Source: an uncultured Collinsella sp. (GTDB taxonomy: Bacteria; Actinomycetota; Coriobacteriia; Coriobacteriales; Coriobacteriaceae). Taken from it: a DNA stretch of 13,609 bases. How positions within the stretch are numbered: the first letter of the stretch is position 1; each line of letters begins with the position of its first letter. This document shows positions 7,838-13,590 of this stretch, piece by piece. The notes beneath the pieces were generated by a model that was not told where the DNA came from, did not search any database, and saw only the letters and a list, made by a program, of their open reading frames with translations. Location of the stretch: the NCBI GenBank assembly GCA_900556515.1, contig USPH01000010.1:1-13609 (forward strand). Reading direction: 5' to 3'. Position numbers and translations under genes: made by a program.

Positions 7838-7884
7838 ATATCACCCCAGTGATAGTTATTGGTAAACTATCACTGGGGTGATAT
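7838..7884. promoter_or_regulatory. Double palindrome, likely operator of the DUF3990 module
   Basis: Arms ATATCACCCCAGTGATAGTT (7838-7857) and 7865-7884 are perfect reverse complements over 20 bp around a 7-base centre. Each arm is itself a palindrome: TATCAC-CCCA-GTGATA on the left and TATCAC-TGGG-GTGATA on the right, giving four TATCAC half-sites. It ends 8 bases before the ribosome site of the first module gene. TTGGTA (7859-7864) in the centre and GATATT/TATTTG at its right edge could be promoter boxes lying within it. Binding of two dimers of the module's XRE protein would explain the symmetry. A terminator for engB is the alternative, but there is no T run. Confidence 0.65.
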
Positions 7885-7902
7885 TTGTATTTGGAGGTCA
7901 CA

Positions 7903-8586
7903 ATGGAGCTTTGGCACGGGTCGGAGGTTGTTGTCGAGCATCCGTCGTTGGATAAATGCAGACAATTCAATGACTATGGTCGTGGGTTTTATTGCACGCC
8001 ACATGAGGAAATGGCGATGGATTGGGCATGCCGGACCGAGGCCGATGGCATTGCGAATCGATACGAACTCAATGCGGATGGCCTTTCAGTTTTGGATTTG
8101 GAGTCCGGCGATTATTCAATTCTCAACTGGCTTGCGATTTTGGCCGACAACAGGGAATTCAATGTCTCGACGCCGTTGGCGCGCGAAGGGCTTCGTTATT
8201 CACTCGATAACTATCTGATTGACATTTCTTCATATGACATCATCCGGGGCTATCGTGCTGACGACTCATATTTTTCGTTCGCAAGACAGTTTGTCAGCGG
8301 CATGATTTCGCTCAGGCAGCTGCAGCGCATTATGCGTTTAGGAGATTTGGGTATCCAATATGCGCTCATGAGCGAGAGTGCGTTTTCGGCAATTACATTT
8401 TGCGATTGGAAGCAGGCAACCGGCTCCGAATACTATCCCAAGCGCTTTAAGCGAGAGCAGAACGCGCGGCGCAAGTACTTGGAAACTGTGAATGGATTCG
8501 ACTCTGAGGGTGTCTACATTAGGGATTTAATGGCAGGGAGGGTTGATTTAAATGATCCAAGAGTTAACGGATTGTGGGCCGAGTAG
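7903..8586 (+). CDS. DUF3990 family protein, probable toxin of a TA module
   Basis: 227-residue soluble protein with the look of DUF3990: N-terminal LWHGSEVVVEHP (3-14), NDYGRGFYCT (23-32) followed by AMDWA (38-42), NWLAIL, GYRADDSYFSFA (116-127), SLRQL, and LGDLGIQYALMSESAF (146-161). His5, the YGxGFY segment and Gln152 sit roughly where ADP-ribosyltransferase-fold proteins have their H-Y-E/Q active-site elements, so NAD-dependent modification of a target is plausible but inferred. No signal peptide or membrane segment is visible. ATG 7903 has GGAGG (7893-7897) 5 bases upstream. The following XRE gene overlaps its last 35 bases, which implies translational coupling. Base composition is more AT-rich than in the preceding genes. 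I know of no experimentally established target for this family. Confidence 0.78.
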   Translation: MELWHGSEVVVEHPSLDKCRQFNDYGRGFYCTPHEEMAMDWACRTEADGIANRYELNADGLSVLDLESGDYSILNWLAILADNREFNVSTPLAREGLRYSLDNYLIDISSYDIIRGYRADDSYFSFARQFVSGMISLRQLQRIMRLGDLGIQYALMSESAFSAITFCDWKQATGSEYYPKRFKREQNARRKYLETVNGFDSEGVYIRDLMAGRVDLNDPRVNGLWAE

Positions 8587-9250
8587 AACATACCCCGTCT
8601 ACTATCTCGAGGATGCAATGAACAATCTCGGCGACTGCTTTGACTATGCCGTTAACGATTATGGAGCAGAAGGATCGGAAGTTGCTGAACTCTTTTGCCT
8701 GAGCGGCGTAGCTCGCGAGTTCGAACGCGGCAACGCATGGGTAGTGTCGGGAAAATCGGGCGTTGAGCTGTTCGCGCTTATCGCCGAAAGGTCGGGCTAT
8801 CAAAACAGGCCTATACCGGACTGCACCTATCGATTTGAGAAGACGCCGGAATATTGGACAGGCTGGATATTGGCATACCTTCAGTGGCGCCTAGGAGAGT
8901 CTTTCGAAGATTTGCTGCATGTCGTTCCATTTGATGCGCTGCGCAGTCTGTACTACCCCTGGCACGAAGCCTCGGAGGAACGCGTGGCTCGCCTCGTCTG
9001 CGATATGGCGAAGAAAGCGTCCAGGCAAACAAAACTTGCGTTAGCAAGAAAGAAGCTTAAGAAAACCCAACAAGATCTAGCATACGAATCAGGTGTGTCA
9101 CTCCGCTCAATCCAAATGTACGAACAGCGCCAGAGAAACATCAATGAAGCCTCGGTAACAACCGTAAGAGCTATAGCAAAAGCCCTCCACTGCAACATCG
9201 AAGACCTCCTAGAACCAGTCTTCGAATACAAAGAAACCAGCGCAGCCTAA
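8552..9250 (+). CDS. Probable antitoxin with C-terminal XRE helix-turn-helix
   Basis: 232-residue, two-part protein. Residues about 15-150 form an all-alpha-looking domain (YYLEDAMNNLGDCFDYAVND, GNAWVVSGKSGVELF, TPEYWTGWILAYLQW) of a kind I recall beside DUF3990 genes, presumably the partner-binding part. Residues about 159-222 are an XRE/Cro-type helix-turn-helix (LARKKLKKTQQDLAYESGVS, then LRSIQMYEQRQRNI and ALHCNIEDLLEP). ATG 8552 has AGGGAGGG (8535-8542) 9 bases upstream; ATG 8618 is a less likely internal start, because the Tyr-Tyr-Leu-Glu segment before it belongs to the domain. The XRE part likely represses the module through the palindrome at 7838-7884. From about 9010 the codons shift to A-rich choices (AGA, CTA, TTA, ACA), unlike the first two thirds, which suggests a domain of separate origin. 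Confidence 0.78.
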   Translation: MIQELTDCGPSRTYPVYYLEDAMNNLGDCFDYAVNDYGAEGSEVAELFCLSGVAREFERGNAWVVSGKSGVELFALIAERSGYQNRPIPDCTYRFEKTPEYWTGWILAYLQWRLGESFEDLLHVVPFDALRSLYYPWHEASEERVARLVCDMAKKASRQTKLALARKKLKKTQQDLAYESGVSLRSIQMYEQRQRNINEASVTTVRAIAKALHCNIEDLLEPVFEYKETSAA

Positions 9251-9270
9251 AGGGGATTCTGGCCACTGAT

Positions 9271-9306
9271 TGCTCAACTTGTGGTTCACCAAGGGCAATT
9301 TGAGCA
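9271..9306. repeat. Inverted repeat after the DUF3990 module
   Basis: TGCTCAACTTG (9271-9281) and CAATTTGAGCA (9296-9306) match at 10 of 11 positions around a 14-base loop, 20 bases after the stop of the XRE gene. It may help end the module's transcript ahead of the stronger hairpin at 9374. Confidence 0.4.
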
Positions 9307-9373
9307 GCGAAGCCGGCTGTCTCGTTGGAGCGTGCAGGCCTTGTTGATATTTAAATCCGCTTTCATATTGAAA

Positions 9374-9410
9374 TGCCCCGCCAAGCTAAAGTGCTCGGCG
9401 GGGCAATTTT
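9374..9410. terminator. Bidirectional terminator between convergent genes
   Basis: TGCCCCGCC (9374-9382) pairs perfectly with GGCGGGGCA (9397-9405) around a 14-base loop. TTTT (9407-9410) follows on the + strand. It lies between the rightward XRE gene (stop 9250) and the leftward membrane protein gene (stop 9488), so it can serve both; the - strand side has only a short T tract. Confidence 0.72.
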
Positions 9411-9487
9411 CGATTGACGATGCTGCCAGGGGTTGAGTTTTAATATGTCGCGAGTAAGAGGCGTCTGAATTTAGTACTCAAAGAAAA

Positions 9488-10501
9488 TTATTCAATTCGA
9501 GCGCTTAGCCAGTACTCTCCATTCGAAGCTACGATTGCATACGTAATTCCATTTTTGACAGTTGGCGTATCTACGCAGGCAGCACCAACTTCCTTGGCGT
9601 CTGAAAACGAAAGTGTTGGATCGATTGCTTGTATAGTTGCCAATGCTGTCGCCGCGGCATAGTCGGAGTTTTCGAAGTACATGACTATGTTTTTGAAGCA
9701 GTTTTCGGATCCAAGATAGCTGAGTAGCACCGGGTTACTCGAGTCCGAAAAGAAGCCTCCAATACCGGCAATCTTTGAACCGTTTTTGATCTGAAGTTCG
9801 AGTCCCATGCCGCTATCGTCAAGTTCGTAATCCGCATTCATGCTGCTGCAATTGGGGATATCGGAGAATTGCTCGTTAAGTCGATCAATAAAGCCTTTTG
9901 GGGAAATTGAAAACTTTCCGTCGCCAAGAAAAGATGTGATTTCCTTCTCGTTGCGGGTGTCAACGACCTCTCCGCATCTCTCGCATTCTCGTATTTCCTT
10001 CGAAGTGGCATCTACGTAGTCGAGTTCTTTGGTCCACGAGCCCGGTTGGTGTCCGAGTGGCTCCCCTTTCGTTTCGCCGCAACGCTGGCAGGTCTTCGGT
10101 GTCGTACAAGTTGCTTCTTCCCATTCGTGCCCGAGAGGTTCTCCCTCGGTTTTGCCGCAACTTTTGCATACACGAGGGCTAGTGCAGGTTGCATTGGCCC
10201 ATAGTTTGTGGCTACAAAACAATTGAGGAAACAGCATGGGCAAACTGAAGATGATGACAACTGCCACGGCAGCTGCGATTGCCGCTCGTTTTTTATTGCC
10301 TATTTTATGAATGGCCCGCGTTAGAAGTGAGTCGTTTTCTTCATTTTTGCGTGCGCCGTCATCTTCGTTTGATGGCGGAATATCAGAGGAGGGGGTGTCG
10401 CTAGCACCATCAGAAAACTGCTCGGCTTTGAAATCTGGCTTCCGTTCGTCGGACTCACTGAGTGCCTTTTCCTCGTCGGGCTCCTTCATCTCGTCATTCA
10501 T
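9488..10501 (-). CDS. Single-pass membrane protein with CxxC/LGH repeats, unknown function
   Basis: 337 residues. Residues 1-60 are acidic, Ser/Asp/Glu-rich and probably disordered. A basic NKKR (69-72) precedes one hydrophobic helix (about 73-93), so the N-terminus should be inside and the rest outside. Then come short Cys repeats: ATCTSPRVCKSCGKTEGEPLGH (104-125) and ATCTTPKTCQRCGETKGEPLGH (130-151), 18 of 22 residues alike at a 26-residue step, with a decayed third unit ending CERCGEV. Each unit has a CxxC knuckle and a terminal His, so metal binding or disulphides are possible. Such repeats occur in surface proteins of gut Firmicutes and Actinobacteria. Residues about 190-337 form a globular domain I do not recognise (FSDAKEVGAACVDTP, YAIVASNGEYWLSARIE). 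GAAGGAG lies about 11 bases before the ATG. Expression is probably controlled by the divergent XRE gene. Confidence 0.75.
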   Translation of the reverse strand: MNDEMKEPDEEKALSESDERKPDFKAEQFSDGASDTPSSDIPPSNEDDGARKNEENDSLLTRAIHKIGNKKRAAIAAAVAVVIIFSLPMLFPQLFCSHKLWANATCTSPRVCKSCGKTEGEPLGHEWEEATCTTPKTCQRCGETKGEPLGHQPGSWTKELDYVDATSKEIRECERCGEVVDTRNEKEITSFLGDGKFSISPKGFIDRLNEQFSDIPNCSSMNADYELDDSGMGLELQIKNGSKIAGIGGFFSDSSNPVLLSYLGSENCFKNIVMYFENSDYAAATALATIQAIDPTLSFSDAKEVGAACVDTPTVKNGITYAIVASNGEYWLSARIE

Positions 10502-10545
10502 GTTTATCGAGGCTCCTTCTAGCTATGGATCTGCAATGGGCATTT

Positions 10546-10574
10546 TTGATAAGCGGAATGGCTGGTGACATAAA
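10546..10574 (+). promoter_or_regulatory. Candidate promoter of the small XRE gene
   Basis: TTGATA (10546-10551) and CATAAA (10569-10574) are 17 bases apart. The predicted transcript would start within the palindrome at 10574-10596, leaving a very short 5' leader before ATG 10601. Confidence 0.42.
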
Positions 10575-10599
10575 TATATCCCAGTTTGGGATATATCAA
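10571..10599 (-). promoter_or_regulatory. Candidate promoter of the CxxC-repeat membrane protein
   Basis: On the - strand, TTGATA (10599-10594) and TATTTA (10576-10571) are 17 bases apart; TATATT (10578-10573) at 15 bases is an alternative -10. The palindrome fills the whole space between the boxes, so a bound repressor would block the polymerase. Confidence 0.48.
10574..10596. promoter_or_regulatory. 23-bp palindromic operator between divergent genes
   Basis: ATATATCCCA (10574-10583) and TGGGATATAT (10587-10596) are perfect 10-bp arms with GTT between. It lies 4 bases before the XRE start codon and overlaps predicted promoters on both strands. This is typical of an autoregulated XRE repressor that also controls its divergent neighbour. 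The binding protein is inferred. Confidence 0.72.
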
Positions 10600-10600
10600 A

Positions 10601-10864
10601 ATGGAATATAGCGTAAACGGCATGAACGTTGATGCTAACAGGACATGCGGAAAATGCCTTTCCCAGATTCGTCGGGAGCAAGGTATCACTCAGGTTGAAC
10701 TCGCAAAGAAACTGGGGGTACCTCAGTCGTTCATCTCAAAGGTCGAGACCGGGGAACGTAGCCTTAGGGTTTATGAGCAGTTTGTCTATGCGGATGCACT
10801 CGGAATTACTGTTGAGACGCTAGTACGTAAACTTGGGGCTGTTTTGAGTAGCGAAGATAATTAG
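10601..10864 (+). CDS. Small XRE-family transcriptional regulator
   Basis: 87-residue DNA-binding protein made almost wholly of an XRE/Cro helix-turn-helix: LSQIRREQGITQVELAKKLG (20-39), recognition helix VPQSFISKVETGER (40-53), then the closing helices LRVYEQFVYADALGITVETLVRKLG (55-79). It carries no other domain. ATG 10601 and ATG 10622 (MNVDANRT) both lack a clear Shine-Dalgarno site, and the first is 4 bases from the palindrome, so a leaderless or nearly leaderless message is possible. The N-terminal 13 residues are weakly supported. It is transcribed away from the CxxC-repeat membrane protein, with 99 bases between the two starts, and likely represses both genes through the shared palindrome. 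Confidence 0.82.
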   Translation: MEYSVNGMNVDANRTCGKCLSQIRREQGITQVELAKKLGVPQSFISKVETGERSLRVYEQFVYADALGITVETLVRKLGAVLSSEDN

Positions 10865-11143
10865 ATGACGCCACGCATCGATCATCAATTAGAAATTAAA
10901 ACAGAGCTATAGGGCGAATGAGATGCTGGGAAGTGCGCCTTTATCAAATAGAAGCCAAAAAAATCAGCCCGGCGACTTTCCAGAGTGTAGGTCCCTGTAG
11001 CCGCCGTCAGCGAAGTTAACGTAGGGGAGGCCAGGGGCTTTGCCCCCAAATCTTTCCGCATCGTGAAGGCTTCTTGTCCGTTACTCCGAAGGAACGCAAT
11101 ATTAAATCAGTGAATGCGATTATCCTGTCGAGGCTGCGCAGGC
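10865..11143. other. Intergenic stretch, no gene seen
   Basis: No frame on either strand gives a protein with recognisable composition or a ribosome site. The first 110 bases are AT-rich (including AAAAAAA near 10960). The rest is mixed, with a short GGGGC-TTT-GCCCC hairpin. It separates the XRE gene from the large palindrome and may include remnants of decayed sequence. Confidence 0.6.
11034..11046 (+). terminator. Short GC hairpin, possible terminator
   Basis: GGGGC (11034-11038), loop TTT and GCCCC (11042-11046) form a 5-bp stem followed by AAATCTTT. It lies 170 bases after the small XRE gene on the same strand. A weak terminator at best. Confidence 0.25.
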
Positions 11144-11254
11144 CCCCTTGGGGCTTCCCCTGAAAACAATCCGCTGATCGAATTGCCCCGTCGCGCGAAG
11201 CGCACGACGGGGCAATTCATGATCGAGGACGTTTTCAGGGGAAGCCCCAAGGGG
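11144..11254. repeat. 111-bp nested perfect palindrome downstream of thrB
   Basis: Outer arms 11144-11167 and 11231-11254 are perfect reverse complements over 24 bp (left arm begins CCCCTTGGGG and ends TGAAAAC). Within them GAATTGCCCCGTCG (11180-11193) and CGACGGGGCAATTC (11205-11218) are a second perfect 14-bp pair, capped by CGC-GAA-GCG. Unpaired segments of about 12 bases separate the two stems on each side. It lies 26 bases past the thrB stop, between convergent genes. No T run, target duplication or transposase is seen. It could be a MITE-like element, a large processing hairpin or a terminator. Confidence 0.8.
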
Positions 11255-11280
11255 ACCGGTGAGAGCAGTGAGGCAGGACG

Positions 11281-12162
11281 CTACAGGTATTCGATCTGGG
11301 CGCCTTCCGTGTCGCACGTCAGAATATGTGTGTCACACTTGGGGAACTGCTCGCGCAGCTTGACCTGTAGGAACTTCGCCACGATGGTATCGTCGGTTAC
11401 GGCCATGAGGGTCGAGCCCGAACCGCTGATCCAGATGGTCTTGGCGCCGCCGTTAAGGCAGGTGTCGCGCACAGCGTTGTAGTCGGGGATGAGGCGGCGG
11501 CGATAGGGCTCCTGGATGCGGTCGTCGTTGGCGGCGGCAATCAGGTCCAGATCGCCGGTCTCGAGACCGCGCGTCATGCCGGCGATGCGGCCCATCTGCC
11601 ATACGGCGGTGGAAAGCGGAATCTCCTGCGGCACGACCTTGCGCGCCTCACTCGTGTGTACCTCGTAGGGCGGAATCACGGTAATAAAACGCAGGCGATC
11701 GCTCACTTCGTAGCGCAGGCACTGGGGGAGCGAATCGGTCGGTGTAAAAGAGCAGACTGCGCCGCCCAGGATGGCGGGGGCGACGTTGTCGGGATGTCCC
11801 TCGACCTCGGTGGCGATGCGGACGAGCTCGGCGCGGTCGACGGTGTGGCCCGTCAGCGCGGCGGCGGCCATAATGCCAGCGACAACGCAGGTGGAGCTGG
11901 AACCCAGGCCACGAGCGACGGGAACGTCAGTCTGAATGTCGATGGCGACGGGGAAGGCCGGCTCGCCCCATGCGGCCAGCGCATCCACAAAGCTCACGTA
12001 GACTAGGTTGTTCTCGTTTTGGAACTCCTCGGGGCAACCCGTGATGGTGAGCTTGTCGGCGCGCTCGAAGGTGAAGTGCGAGTAGAGGCTGACGGCCATG
12101 CCGAGGGTGTCGTAGCCGATGCCCAAGTTGGCGCTTGTTGCTGGGACGGTGATCTTGATCAT
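11281..12162 (-). CDS. thrB: Homoserine kinase
   Basis: GHMP-family kinase that phosphorylates L-homoserine with ATP to O-phosphohomoserine, the substrate of the threonine synthase encoded just upstream. Visible motifs: N-terminal VPATSANLGIGYDTLG (6-21) with the substrate-site residues; the phosphate loop PVARGLGSSST (81-91); EGHPDNVAPA (121-130), typical of ThrB; and C-terminal SGSGST (246-251). At 293 residues it has the expected length, and it is cytoplasmic. The start ATG has AGGAGG 6 bases upstream. It is separated from thrC by 203 bases holding a GAAA-loop hairpin and a 104-bp palindrome, so thrB may be regulated apart from thrC. No clear promoter was found in that gap. Homoserine dehydrogenase is not in the window. 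Confidence 0.95.
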   Translation of the reverse strand: MIKITVPATSANLGIGYDTLGMAVSLYSHFTFERADKLTITGCPEEFQNENNLVYVSFVDALAAWGEPAFPVAIDIQTDVPVARGLGSSSTCVVAGIMAAAALTGHTVDRAELVRIATEVEGHPDNVAPAILGGAVCSFTPTDSLPQCLRYEVSDRLRFITVIPPYEVHTSEARKVVPQEIPLSTAVWQMGRIAGMTRGLETGDLDLIAAANDDRIQEPYRRRLIPDYNAVRDTCLNGGAKTIWISGSGSTLMAVTDDTIVAKFLQVKLREQFPKCDTHILTCDTEGAQIEYL

Positions 12163-12179
12163 GTGAGTCCTCCTGGCGT

Positions 12180-12283
12180 GCCTGGCTGTTTAGTTCGCTG
12201 CTCGGGCAGTCCTGCGCAAGACGGAAAGCACATTAAGTGCTTTCCTTTGCGTGCGGAACTCGCGACGAACTAAACAGCCAGGC
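12180..12283. repeat. 104-bp nested perfect palindrome between thrC and thrB
   Basis: Outer arms GCCTGGCTGTTTAGTTCG (12180-12197) and CGAACTAAACAGCCAGGC (12266-12283) are perfect over 18 bp. At the centre GGAAAGCAC (12223-12231) and GTGCTTTCC (12237-12245) form a perfect 9-bp stem with loop ATTAA. GCGCAA/TTGCGT next to it can extend the pairing. It begins 17 bases upstream of the thrB start, right against the AGGAGG ribosome site. Possible roles are a MITE-like element, an attenuator or leader fold of thrB, or a terminator of thrC. Confidence 0.78.
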
Positions 12284-12333
12284 ATGCTGTGCGCGTTCGT
12301 CATCAACCCGGGGGTTATCTGATGAAAGAAGGT

Positions 12334-12353
12334 GCGCCGGCTTTCGCCGGCGC
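12334..12353 (-). terminator. GAAA-loop hairpin after thrC
   Basis: Read on the - strand, GCGCCGGC-GAAA-GCCGGCGC is an 8-bp all-GC stem with a stable GNRA tetraloop, 12 bases past the thrC stop. The following ACCTTCTTTC is only moderately T-rich. It likely ends or attenuates the thrC transcript before thrB. Confidence 0.65.
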
Positions 12354-12365
12354 TTAATGAGGGAT

Positions 12366-13590
12366 CTAGTTGGTGCTCATTCGTTTTGCTGCGGACTCGA
12401 CGTAGCTTGCCATCTCGTCGACGTCGCAGACGTCTTCGAAGCGGACGGGCTTGGACTCGAGCTCGGCGAGCTGGGTCGGGGCGACCGTGTTGGTGGCCTG
12501 CTCGAGCACACGCATAGCCTCAAAGTCGTCCTCGGGAACGTTAAGCCCCAGAGCTTCGCAGCAGGCGCGCGGGAACTTGTAGGGGCTGGCGGTCGAAAGC
12601 AGCACGCGGGCCTTGGCGCCCTCGGCGGGGGCGACCTGCTCAAAGACGTGATAGCCGCAGGCGGTGTGCGGGTCGATCACGTAATCGTTAGCGTCCCAGC
12701 AGCTCTTGATGGCGGCGCGAACCTCATCCTCGCTGGCCCAGCCGCAGCCAAACACGCTCTGGATCTTGGCCAGCAGCTCGGCGGGTACCTCGTAACGGCC
12801 GGTCTCTGCCAGCTGTTCCATAAGGCCAGCGACGAGCTCGCAGTCGCCGTCGGACAGGAAGTACAGCATGCGCTCCAGGTTGGAGCTAATCAGGATGTCC
12901 ATCGACGGCGAGATGGTCGTGAAGAACGGACGGTTGCGATCGTAGACGCCGGTGGTCAAGAAGTCGGCAAGCACGTTGTTCTTGTCGCTCGCCACGACGA
13001 GCTTGGCGACGGGCAGACCCATGCGCTTGGCATAGTAGCCGGCCAGGATATCGCCAAAGTTGCCGGTGGGCACGCAGAACTCTACGGCGTCGCCGGCCTC
13101 GATAGCGCCGGCGCGCAGCAGCTGCGCATAGGCGGCAAAGTAGTAGACGACCTGCGGTACCAGGCGGCCGACATTGATGGAGTTGGCGCTCGAAAGCACA
13201 GTGCCAGCGGCCTCCAGGCGCTCGGCAAGCTCCTTATCGGCAAAGATGCGCTTGACGGCGCTCTGGGCGTCGTCAAAGTTGCCGCGGATGCCGCAGACGG
13301 CGACGTTATCGCCCTCCTGCGTGGACATCTGCAGGTTCTGGACGCGGCTGACCTTGCCCTCGGGATAAAAAACGGTGATGCCCGTGCCCGGAGTGTCGGC
13401 AAAACCGGCGAGCGCGGCCTTGCCCGTGTCGCCCGACGTGGCGGTGACGATCATGATGCGCTCGGCGCCGCCGTCCTTGGCGGAAGTGCGGGCCATCAGA
13501 CGGGGGAGCATCTGCAGGGCGACGTCCTTGAAGGCGCTCGTGGGGCCGCCAAAGAGCTCCATCACATAGGTCTGGGGGGCGTCAGCGCCC
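12366..13590 (-). CDS. thrC: Threonine synthase, 5' end missing
   Basis: Pyridoxal-phosphate enzyme that converts O-phosphohomoserine to L-threonine and phosphate. The 407 genomic residues begin GADAPQTYVMELFGGPTSAFKD. Lys21 of the fragment in SAFKD (codon 13527-13529) is the PLP lysine. ATSGDTGKAALAGF is the phosphate-binding region, and NSINVGRLVPQVVYYFAAY and PTGNFGDILAGYYAKRMG follow as in the longer ThrC class. About 386 residues follow the lysine, more than in E. coli ThrC, so this belongs to the yeast-like longer class. Roughly the first 100 residues lie beyond the contig edge; the MCIRDR that appears before GADA is adapter. With thrB downstream it completes the last two steps to threonine. 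Confidence 0.94.

Noticed and set aside
9960..10260. Short open frames overlapping the CxxC-repeat gene
   Set aside because: They are frame-shifted readings of the repeat region without starts or composition of their own.
10865..11143. Possible small gene or RNA in the gap after the XRE regulator
   Set aside because: No frame with a ribosome site and no recognisable RNA fold beyond a 5-bp hairpin.
11114..11482. Open frames on both strands through the 111-bp palindrome
   Set aside because: Their similar peptides arise from the palindrome itself; the + frame then runs antisense to thrB. No ribosome site or family resemblance.
12163..12365. Known threonine-operon attenuator or T-box before thrB
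   Set aside because: No Thr-rich leader peptide, no T-box consensus and no T run; only the palindromes described were found.
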